The notes below the pieces were generated by a model that worked only from the letters and a program-made list of their open reading frames with translations, did no database searches and was not told the DNA's origin. The position numbers and the translations under genes were made by a program. Source: Sternotherus odoratus (taxonomy: Eukaryota; Chordata; Testudines; Kinosternidae). Taken from it: a stretch of DNA of 64,000 nt. The stretch is from NCBI GenBank assembly GCA_032164245.1, contig JAVMKO010000020.1:10443206-10507205 (forward strand), read 5' to 3'. This document shows, one piece after another, positions 14,101 to 26,100 of this stretch; within the stretch, counting starts at the first letter, position 1; each line of letters begins with the position of its first letter.

Positions 14101-17100
14101 AAAGCAGGCATTATATGAATGGTAATCTGTTGTAATCAGAGGCACGTGTCATAAAATCTCCATTCTGTAGTGGAGCGATAAGCCGTTTCAGTAGGCGATC
14201 AGCCACAGTAAGAGTAACCATCTCCAAAAAGCAGCAGCGTACTCAAGGGGGGTTCTATCCTCCAGATCTCCCCGCTTACAGCCGAGTTTGGATCATGCCG
14301 TCTCTTCCTTTTGACTTGTAGCTGGAAATCCTTCCTTTACCTTCACGGAGTTTCAAAGCTCTAGCTAGGATATGACCGGGTTTAAGGTGTGGTGAGCTGG
14401 GCAAAGAGATCGGGTGGCCGGGGAGGTCAGAGCTTCGCTTGGGAGCTGCTTGTGTAGATTCACACCAGATCAGCTCAGTGAAAAACCAGATGCTTCTTAC
14501 CGCACTGCGGAGCTTCCAGTTCTTCAGCCTGGCTGGGCTCCTCTCGTCCCTGGGGTGAGGAGTGAAGTGCATTGGCTGGACGTGGGGTCGGTGACGGACT
14601 GTGTACTTTCGTGTTAATATTACATCCGATGTGTCAGTATTTGGGGCAGGAAATGGTTTAAATACGCCAGGAGGTTTGAAGATTCGTGGATTTTAATGTC
14701 TTTTGCGTTTGGAGTTGTGGGTTCCGATTTGACGTTAAGTGCAAGGGGATCTTGATTGAGCGGACTGAGGATTTGAACCACCCTGTTTGTCAAGCGACCC
14801 GAGTGTTACTGATTAACGAGGGCTTCCCTCCGAGCCTAAATTCCCAATCTATCAAGCTCGCCCTTATCTGAGCCCAAATATTGCCTATCCCTGACATCTG
14901 CCTACTTGTTTGTTTGTCTTAAACTGTGGGCTCCTTGGGGCGGCGGCCTTCCCTTTCCTGTAGGCCCGAAAGGTGCTCTTCCTGTCGTCGGTGCAACCGC
15001 AAGCAGAGAACGGCGATAATCGGGGTCACCCCGGGGGTTTGGAAATCCGGATTCTGCTGCCATAGTGACTGGGTCAGCCCTGTGGTTTGTACCACGCTGG
15101 TGTGAAGGGATCCGGAGATCCCGTGCCGGCCGCGGCTTTAAACGGCTACTATTGATATGCAGTTTGGTTCCCAGGTGATAAAAAAAGTGTTTTCAAGTGG
15201 TCGGGAGGGACCTTCATCCAGCCTTCCATGGCAGGGAAGAAGGCCACCCAGATACTGAGTAGAATGAGGGGATTCTTGTCTGAGTTATACGGTGGCCAGA
15301 ATACGAAGGAAGGTGGCCCAGTCGGCTCTCTGCCCCGAGAGTCGAGAATAGCTGCAGGTCAGGACGTGGCGCGCTGTTAGAATTTGTTCTGGTCCCGGGA
15401 CTGCGATGAAGTGCAGAGCTGGGGGTGAGGGCAGGACTCGAATCCTAGAAAAGGCTGCCGATCAAGACTGGGCTGGGTGGGCCCCGGGGCTGCCAGACAG
15501 GAGGGAGGTGCGTTGCCAGAGCTGAGGAGGATGGATCAGGGAGTGATGCAGGCCACGACTAAGGTGCTTTGGCTCCACGTGTGGCCAGTTTGTGCTCGGT
15601 CTTAACGGCAGGAGAACTCAGATTCCCATCAGTAGAATGCCTCCCGCCCAAGACTGATGTCTAAGCTAAAGGATATCAGCGTGCAAGCGAGTCCCCTGAC
15701 CGGTTTCCATAAGGGCTAAAAAAAAATGGGAGCGAGGGTGTCAAAAAATCCCTGCTGCCTATCCTTAGCGCCGGGGGCCACCGTCTGGATCGGAGCAGAG
15801 CCCAGGCCTCTCCCGATCAGCTGGCCTGAGTCCCCACAAATAGCAGTCGCCCTGCTTAGTCTCTGCCTCCCCAGCTTGCTCGCACACATGCTGTGTGATC
15901 TCCTTTTTTCCCTGCCGTTTGTGTACAGCCTCAGTCCGCGCTGCCTTCTCTGCCAGTGAAAGCAGATAACCAGCCGTAAGGGTCCCCCGGGGGCGCTGGG
16001 GACCGGAAACAGGAAAAGCCGCTTTCATGTCCTTACAGGCCTCTAATGAGGATTTCATCCCCAAAGCAAGCCGGGCGGCGGCCTCGCCCCCCCTGTGCAT
16101 CCTCCCTCATCTCGGGGCTCGTAGCCTTAATCCTCCGCTCTCTCCAGTCTGAACCGGCGTCTTATTTTTCGGTTGATTTTTGCCGCCGTCGGAAGGGATG
16201 GTTTTAATTTCCCGTTCCTGGTGGGTGGATGGGCCCACAGCGGACGTGTGAGCATGGGCTGCGGAATGGCAGGCATTCCTGAACATAGCCCAAGTGCTTT
16301 GGCCTAGCTCTGAGCCGTCCCTCCCTCCGTCTTTAAACTGCCTCCCCGGTGCTTTCTCGCCCCCGGGTTTTTCCTTCCCCTTTTCATGCTTCGGTACCGT
16401 TTTCTCTCCTCCGGATTCCTGTCTTTCCTTTCCCTTATAACCTTCTTTTCCTCCTCGTTCCCCTGTCCTTTCCCGACGCTGTCAGACCGCCCATTGGTGA
16501 GCAGGCTCGTTCTTTTTTACTGTGGGCCATCAGCCTGCTTGATGCTGGGCGAGCATAACCCCCCCCCCCTCAGCCTCCTCCCCCCCCCACTGGGTTCTGA
16601 TCTTAGCTGTGACTGGTGTCAGTCCTGGATGTCTCCACTCACCTCCCTGGGGTGACTGTGGATTTACGCTGAGAGCAGAATTGGGGCCCCCCTCCCCAGA
16701 TCTCTTACAATCTGGATCAGACACAGACAGTAGCACTGAGCTACACGCCCTGTGCCGCTTGAGGATGTTGTGTCAGAGCCCTGCAGCTGGCTCGGAAGGT
16801 TCCTGCCTGAAATGCTTTTCAGGAGGGAGTGTGTTTTAAGGAGGGATTTGAATCCAGAGGAAGGAGGTCTTTTGCTGTAGAAGAGAATGACAATGCTTAG
16901 CACTTACACGGCACTTTGCATAGTTAAAGCACCGAACCAATGTTCATCCCAGGCCGAGAAGAGATGCGACTTGCCAGAGGCCGCTCAGCAAGTTAGTGGA
17001 AGAGCTAGGAATAGAACCAAGGTGTCCTGTTTGCCCCGTCTCACGCTTCTTCCACTAGCCTGTACGGTCTCCAAGAAGGTACAGGGGTCGGCATGGAGAG

Positions 17101-20100
17101 GGGAAGGGAAGACAGAGAAAGAGGAGGCATTTAGAAGGGAGAAGGCAGATTGCTAGCTGGCCTTGGTGCTTATGATCATCTGAATGGCTATAAACAGGAG
17201 TAGGCAACCTATGGCACGTGAGCTGCTTTTCAGTGGCATTCACACTGCCTGGGTCCTGGCCACTGCTCGGGGGAGGAGGCTCTGCATTTTCATTTATTTT
17301 TCAATGAAGCTTCTTAAGCATTTTAAAACCCTTCTTTACTTGACATACAACACTCGTTTAGTTCTATATTCTAGACTTCTAGAAAGAGACCTTTGAAAAA
17401 CGTTAACGTGTCTTCCTGGCACCCGAAAGCTTAAATTAGAGCGAATCAATGGAGACTCGGCACAGCGCTTCCGAAAGGTTGCCGACCCCTGGGTTAGAAC
17501 TTGCTGAGCGATTGACAGAGGGACCAGAACTTGGGCCCTCTCTACTACTCGTCCGCTCTCTTGAGCGTCGAGATAACCGCTTGCTTCTTCCCGTGTGTCC
17601 GGGGAACATCCCTTTCCCCGTCGCAGCAGATCCGCCGCACACCCCCAGCTCCTTCCAGACCCCGCCCAACGGACGCGCACCCATCCGCATGCAGGCCAGC
17701 CCGGTCTCCTCCCCTCCTATTAGCGCGGTAACTCCAGGCGTGCAGAGGCCTGGCGCTAACGGGTCTCGGTGGCAGTCACCGTGTCACAACCAGAGAGGGA
17801 GAGAAGACTGCAATTTTCAAGTAACAGACTTGTCAGTCAGGTTGACTAGCTAATGAAGCCGGCAGTGGTGGGAATTCTGATGGTGCTTTTATCATCCGTG
17901 CTAGTGTCTCTCAATCCCCATCCTTTAATTATGGGAAGCTGAAGGGAGGCTAAGGCATCGAAATGAAGTGGCAACATGATTTATAATTCAGAGAATCTTC
18001 TGAAGTCTGGGTTTATTTTTTCTGAGGCTAAAATGTCATCCCGAAAGGAGTTTCATTGGTACATTTTCCCCAATGGTGGGGCGACTCTTAGTTGTAGTTT
18101 CTTTTAGTTATCCCTATGCATCTACCCTCACCTGTTCTTTTTAGGAATCCCCCACAGCCATAGTTCCTAAGAGGTGACAGAAAGCAACGGCAGCTTACTC
18201 TATATAAGGCGGAATCTGCAGCCCTGGGAAGCCGGGGTGAGCTAGGGACTTCTCTAAAATCTCAGCCCAGTCTCCAGCTCAGTCGGCTTCATTATTTCAC
18301 CAAGTATATTTTAAGAAGGGATCCCGCTAGAATCCGTGGGGTTTTTTGTAAGTGTTTGTGGCTGTCAAAACATCTTTCCCCTGTACAATGGCATGTGTAC
18401 GTGGAGGAATAACGGTATCGGATTTATGACTAGCGCTGAACACATCTACAAGACTTGTCGTCTGTAGATCTCCAAGCAGTTTGCAAAGTAGGTATCGTGA
18501 TAGTCGTAGAGGTGGGAAACTGAGGCAGAGAGCGGTTATGTGACTTACTCAAGGCCACATAGTGATCCAATAGCAAACTTGGGAACCAAACTCGGGTCTC
18601 CCGACTCACTGTCCTGCACCTTACCCCACTGCAAAGACGGGAGCCATATCTTTCATCTGTCCTTTTTACCGCCCAGGGCATTAGGCTTGAGAGCCTGCGT
18701 CCCGTAAAGAGGGAGAAAAATGTGGGACAGCCGTCATTGGGAAGGAAAATGCCTCGCACGTCCCATACCTTTCGGTATAAGTCCTGTTGTAATGGGAGAA
18801 TTTCCATCGAAATGTTCCGTCGGGAGCCAGCGGGATCTGATGGCAGGAGAACAGCTTCCTCAACCCGATCCCGCCCCGGCCCGGTGAAGGTGCATGTGAC
18901 CTTTTTTACCTGATTATCCCTGGGCTATAAAATCAAACCATGTGCCCAGAATGCACAGAGCGGTCAGGGCTGTTCCTGCGAGGTGCTGAGCAATCACAAC
19001 TTGCTGGTGTCTGTGGGTGCTCAGAACTCCTCGGGATCGGACCTGAAACGAGGGAACCCCTAACAACGGCGCCGACGCCGTCGCATCCCAGTATTATATC
19101 CTCAGACGCTACGGCAAAGTTCCCCCAAACTCTCATTCCCGGTGGTAGGTTACCGACGATTATGACGGCAGGATGGAAACGTTCCGCCGTCGCGGTAGTG
19201 GGTGCGGATCTCGTTGATCCGCGGTTGGGTGGATAGCCTTTCCTAAAACAGCTCTCGGGGTCTGGTCTAAGCCCATACCATCTCCCCCGGGAAACGGAAA
19301 GTGAACGCTGAAACGCCAGCATTGAGTAAGATCTTTTGAACCCCGGGGGTGTGGAGCATCAAACCGTGGCATCCCCAGCTTTTACCCTGACATCCTTGGT
19401 TTTAAGGGCTTATCCCTTTCCATGTTGTTTGAGTCTAGATTTCTGTCTTTTGATTCGGGAGCGGGAATCTGCAGCTTGTCACGATTGTCTGGAGCTGGCA
19501 AGAAGAGCTGTGATGATGGCAACTTGCGGTAATCCCCCCCCCCCCCCCCGCGCCCCAAAAATACAGAATATAATCCCTGCCCGTCCTTACGAGACAGTAG
19601 TTGCCATGCCTACGCTGTAACTGCCTCTTCCGTCTCTGTGCTGGAGCTGTTTTCTTTAAGCCCTCTGAAGCGGGATACCCCTTCGTTGTGGGCTACAAAG
19701 TCTGACTTTGTGAAATCTAAGATGGGTCGAATGCTAGGAGCCCAAAAAGTCAAGCCCCCTTGTTTTAAAAACAGATCTAACTTGAAGTAACTGGAACGGT
19801 TGTCCTTGTCTGAGATCTTACCCGCCACGTTTCAGAGCCGAAGGAGTATTTTCTGCGTGAGTGGGTTCAGAGGATGTGAACGGTTACGGGCTAATTAGTT
19901 GATGTCTCGTGCGGCGCTTTCAAGGCGTAAAGTGCTATTGTAGTACAACGGGTCACGGCGGAAAGAGACCTTGTAAAACATACATCTTTGAGCATTAGCC
20001 AAAAGCCCCGTCGAACGGATAATGGGCAATGCTGTCCTAAGTCTGTACATGTTCAAAGTATGTTTCTGACGTGAATCCTCCAAACTCTACCCAGCAACGA

Positions 20101-23100
20101 GGCGGCTAGGAGTCAGTCCGACATGACAGGTGAGGAATCTAAGGCACAGATACAGTATTCTTATAGGCGGTAGCAATATTTCTCTTGAGGTAGCACTCAA
20201 AGGCTGCCAATGGGACCGAGGCCCCAGGGTGCCTACAATGTAAAGACCCCAACAGCCAGAGAGTAGGGAATACGACATACAAGGCCATAGAATCTGGTGT
20301 AGAATTGACTCAGCTTTGCCTGGATTCTAGTTGAGGGTGGAGGTAGGGAGGAAAAGGAAGGACGGAAGGAAGGAAGGCGCAGCAATCACAGTTGGTCACC
20401 TGCATAGCCCTGACCAGCCGGCTGGGTTTTGCAGGCCTCATGGCAGAGAGGGGTCTGAAGGAAGGATTTGAAGGAGAAGTGAATTGCCCGAGGCCACAGA
20501 AAGAGACCGTGTCAGGGATGGGCTCAGAACTCGAGAGTGTCTGGACTCCAGCCCTTTGCTCGCTCCTCTAGACTCTGGTGCTTTTCTAGAGAAATGCTGC
20601 AAAGCGATGACTGCGCTCTGCTCCGTCACTGACAAGTGACTGCATTCCGCCAAGTCCCCCCCGCATCCTGTTCGTAGCGTGCACGTATCTTGGCTGCACG
20701 GAAGCGGCGATACCACGGAGGGGCGGTTGGGTCAATGCCGTTTTCCTCTTTATGACGACGACCGCCTTAAAAATGATCAGGATATGGGACCATAGCACTG
20801 GGGCTATATGCTGCACTCACCGCCCTGGAGACTGACGGCTTCCGCCTAGCCGCATACCGAGTACGGCTGGCGTGTGAGCTTTCCCCACTGCAGTGCTTCA
20901 GCGTGAACCTGGGGAGAGGGGGACTCCATCCCCCGGCCCGTTGAGTCCTGGCATTTCTGCTGAGACTACCGAGCAAGAGGCAATTAGTGGCAATGTGGGC
21001 ATTGCCTGTAGACCCCGGTCTGCTGGCAACGTGCCTGGGACCCACCAAAGTAATAACACAGAGGCCACCCCCTAGCCCTCAGAAGGTCACAACTTTCAAG
21101 AACATGTGGCCCGGTCGGGAGTTGACCTGGTTACTTGGAGCTGCGTGCTCCTGAACCCCCTTGGAGCCCCCCTCCTGAGCCGTCCGGCCCTTGCCTCCTT
21201 CGGGATGCTAAAATTACATTAAAATGTAATATCCCAATACAACCAGGGGCCACCGTACTGATTGTCTTATTCCTTTTCATCTCCAATTCATTGGAAATAG
21301 CGACCATTTAATGTGGGTGAAGCAGCGGCAGAATCTGCAGTCTGGTGCACCCAGAAGCCACTGAATTCATGGTTATCCTGCCAGGGCACGATGGTTTATG
21401 AGACGTTCCCGTGACCTGTCTAGTTTTCTCTGTTCAGATCTCTTGTGTTCAGTCAGATCCCTATTTCTCCAGCCCTTTTCATACACGTTTCTTTACTTAT
21501 CGACATAGCAGCTAAATATTTCCCCCATGCCCATGAAATGAGGGGCCGCTGCAGCCCGTCCCAGTGGGAGCCGCTCTGTTAGCCGATATGGCATTTAAAT
21601 ATAATGGCAAACCCTGTGTGAAACTGACCATGAAAAGCAGTCTCAGAGTAGCAGCATCTGATCTGCATGTGACCAGCTGGATGGAAGACTGACCTTGCGC
21701 TCTCAGGTCGCACGGGGCGATATGAGGTTCTTAACGCCCCAGACGCATCTCCGTAAATGAGAGAAAGGGATGGTGGATGCGAAGAATCGGCCCTACGAGG
21801 CACAGTTGCTTTTGGTGCTTTCCGGACAGGGTAACGTAAGGCCCGGGGCTCTGTCCTTATGGGGGTCTCTGTAGGCGGCTGTTCTGATTAGCGGTTGTCT
21901 TGATGGTACGGTCTGTCGGTGGTGACATTGTGGGTGCCTGTGAGCACTGGAACGGCAGCTTTGCAGTGACTGTGGTTTGTGGTTGTCGGTGTCAGCCCGG
22001 GGACTTTTGAACAGAGTGGGAAGCGTAATCAGGTGGGCACAGAGCTAGGCCTGAAAGACGCAGCGCCTTTCCCGCACTAACCCACTATGCGTCTCTGTCT
22101 ATTTCTGAGTCGTTAGACCGGGCGATCGGGATTCATGGTAACACCCGCTGGGATGTTGCCATCTGAGCCGGGAATATTAACCACTAATGGGCCTCGTATC
22201 CCGTTCCCCATTTCTTCGGGGCTTTGTGTTTTTAGACTGTAAGGGCTTCAGAGCAAGGCCTTTCTCTTCCTACGGGTTCACTCGGCACGTAGCAGATATC
22301 GGGCGCAGCCCCAGTATACATAAATAATATGAAAGGTGCCCGGAGCTAAGCGGTCAGTGCCGCAAAGCAAGCGTGGCTTCTGTTTCCGAGACTAAATCCT
22401 TTGTCCGTGTATCCAAATATGTCCAACACAATTCAGGTCGTGAATTGGGGTTTTTCTTTGTGCTCGTTTACCCCTCGCTGATCATCGGTGTTTCAGAATA
22501 GGCGGCTCTAAAATCTGCTCACCTGTACCAGCCTGTCAGAAAGACACAGCGGAAGGATACATGCTGCCAGTACTATTTAAGCTGCTTTCATGAAGGATTT
22601 GTTGTTTTTAGCCTGGAAAACGGACCGTCTAGTTTATGAACAAAGAGTCCCGTGGCACCTTCCAGACTAACTAAAGTATTGCAGCCTAAGCTTTCGTGGG
22701 CTAGCATCCGACAAAGTGGGTATTAGCCCACGAAAGCTTAGGCTTCAATACTTTAGTTAGTCTTGAAGGTGCCACGGGACTCTTTGTTACCTCTGCTATT
22801 CCAGACTAACACGGCTACCTCTCTGATTCTAGTTTATGAACGGCAAGGTATCCAGTGCACTGTGGAGGTACAGTGGGCAGTTCCCTAGGCGCAAGTTCTC
22901 TGCTAGTCATCCATTTGTGTGCCTGATTGAAGTCCACCGAACGTTAGCAGGGAGGAGGGTGCTTTCATTTTCCCCACAAAGCTTCATTTACATTCTGTAA
23001 ACCGGCTTAATACGGTCGACTGTGGGGCTTTCCTCCATCTCCTAGGTGGCTGCCTCTTGTGTCCCTTGCGGCCATCGTCTCTGTTGGTTTCTTACTTGAA

Positions 23101-26100
23101 TGTTGTGATATAAGAAATCTCTGAATGAAAACGTTGGTGCGAATAGGAACATTCTAGGAGCCTGCACAATGATTGGCCCCTGGCTCCATCGTCACGGGAG
23201 CTATGGATTTTGATAGCACGATGCTACTACTCCTTCGGTCGGGGGCACTGAGCTCCCATCCTGGGTGTGCTGCTGGGGGGACTCACGCTGACTAAGGCCA
23301 TTGTTTAGCAGCACATCCGGACGGTCTGTGACAATAGGAGGGGGAGGGGGAGCGAGACTTCAGCTTTCTACCCCGGTTGAAGTTCGCATTTGCAGAGTGT
23401 TTTTCACCTTTGCATTGCTTTACAAACGACAGCTTTTGGGGACCCATCCGCAGCAGTTTTCAGCACTTCCAAATCTGAACCTGTCGGGTATTTGTGTGTG
23501 CGCCGCCCTACGGGATACAAAACGTGTTCTTGGGCTGTTGCTTCGGAGAGATATAGTCGAGTGGAGCCTGAAACCGGAGCTCTGAATTGTTGCCCTTATC
23601 TTATAGATGGGGAAAGGTGAGACGGCGGTTGGGACTTGTCAAAGGGAATGAGTGTTAGCGCCAGGATTACAACAGTGACTCCCAGACTAATAAACCTTCC
23701 TGCCTCTCTCGATGGCGAAAGCAGCCAAGGGGACAGATGAAAGGCAAGGGATATCTCCGAGTGTAGGAGGAGATCTCCTTAACTCTGATGACAGCTGACC
23801 CAAAGGCGGCTGAAATTAGATTGAATGTGGACTGGCACTGATGAGCAGAAGTAAAGGAGATTTTTGGGCCTGGGCATAGTTTGGGGAGGGACAGAGGGGT
23901 GTTCCTCTTCCCCCCAAAACAAAACAAAACCCTGCAAGCCTTGGGCTGGCATGAAATTCCTCCCCTCTCCCCCCCCCCCCCATTGGCCCGACTGGAGCTC
24001 TCTCCCCCTGCCCCCCCCTCCCCCCGCAAATATAAAAGTCAAATGACACCTATGGTTGTGGGTAGCGTGAGGAGGGCTAGAAGGGGAAAGGTGACTGTGA
24101 TCAGAAGCTGATGCAACTCAGTAAGGTCCAGGCCAGTGATTCTATCTATTGCCGCTGACTTTGCCTAGGTGAGGTAGCAGAAGTGAGCCTTTGGGAGGGA
24201 TATCAATTGTGCAAGTGAGATGGCTTGGCCAACAGACTCGGGGAGGGGGTGCCAAATAGAAGGGGCAGCGTGGAAGAAGGTGAGAAGTCAGCTGTGGGAG
24301 GAGGACCCCGAGATTGGCATCGCTGGTAAAATCAGGGAGGGAATATGAAAGGAGAGAAAGTTCAAGTGGTAGGCAGGGGCCGTGTGGGAGAAAAGCTGGC
24401 TAATTTGCTCTTCAGTACGGTGTCGATCCAGCTCCGAGGACGTGTCAGGGTGAAGCAGTGGGCTAGGGAGATGGTTGGGACGATAGCATTTTGGATGGAC
24501 TATCTAGAGGAGTCAAGTTCACAAAGTGCTTAGAATTCGATCGGTCGTACGGGAGAGGTCAACCCGGCAGTAAATTTCCGCAGAACAAATGCGGTCACGA
24601 TAAGAGGGCTGGTGCACCGTGTTAGCCGGATCTCAGTGTTTGAGATACCGATAAAGAAAAATCAGAGTGAAAACCTCCCTCGCCTTATATGAATACCGTA
24701 GATTATTAATCCAGAAAAATGGTCACCGTCTCATTTACTTCCAGTCACTGCTATTTCCTAATGTTTTACAACTAGACCGGTTAATTTCACAGCAAGTCAC
24801 CGTCCCTTTTTAAATCTCAGGCACTGGCCCAAGATTGTTGGCATTGGGTTCACAAGTAGGCCGGACGATATTTTTAAAGAAAGAGCCACCCTCCGCTTAA
24901 AACTTTCCCGTCGGTCTGGACGTTGTTGTTTGAAGCCGGTGTGGTGTTGCAAATGACTCCTCGGGTGAATAGAAATGAATAAGATGAGCAGGGGAATAGT
25001 ATCGTTCTCTCCTCTGTCAATTTGTGTGCTCTGTGCATCGAACGACACTTTGTGTAGGGTCGGGTTCTTTATCCCCCCTTGTGTAGACGGCCAGCATCCC
25101 ACGTTGCTGTGTGGCTCTGTAGAGAAAAAACATGTTAAAAAACAGGAAAACCTGACGGTCAAATCACCGGTCTTGGCAGGAGGGCCGGGAGACAAGTGGG
25201 GGCGGGGAGGGGGGGCTCTAACCAACTTCTAAGGAGGTGTGTGAAATTGGCTAGATTTGAAGTATTTGATGCATCTTTCAATAAATAAAGAACCTTGACA
25301 TGGGAACAGAGGACTGGAAAGGTCCTTCTTGGATCCGCTCCTTCGTTATCGCAGGCAACTGCCTAATTTATATTAACCAAATAATGACGGGAATACTAAC
25401 TTTCCCTTTTAGTAGCACCCTCCGTCAGCTGGGACTCTGGGCATCTTACAAACATAGGTTTCGTTCCGTGGAAGTTTCTAAGAAACCCATTTCTCTGTGG
25501 GTGGACTAGGTTTTGTTTCACTCCTCGTTTCCCTGAACAGATTCCAAAATCTGGATCTAAACTCAGTTGACCGTGTCCCCCTCTGAACGGGAAAGCGGGC
25601 CAGGCCCTTTGTAATTAAAGAGTCCGATCAGGGTGGTGTGTCTTTAAATCCACACGGTGCAGGGTTCCCGTTAGCGGAAAGACTCGGGGGACAGAGGGAC
25701 GAGGGGGTGTCGGGAGTGCGGATTGCATCACGCTCGTTCTAGTGGGAAATGCCACGACAGCTGCCGGGAATATCTTCTTCCTAGCCAGTGTTTTGGTGAG
25801 TCTCGAGCAGCTAGACAGCCCCCCCTTTGTTCTTCCATTCTCGAAACGGGATAGGTGTGAGCAAATGAGTCACACGAGGAAGGAGCAAAACGCAGCTCTT
25901 TCACGTGCCCAAAAGAGGGGATCGGGTTTTGTTTCATCGATCGCAGGCTAATCCCGCGAGATGTTTCCCTCCCGTGGAATGGTTGGAGATGTTCCGCACC
26001 TCCCGGGATCGTGCCCCGAGTGCTCGCCGGCCCAAGTCAGGAGAGAGAAAAGGATGCTTTCTGCATTCCCTGCTCCTCCTGGGTCACGAACTAGCGCTTG

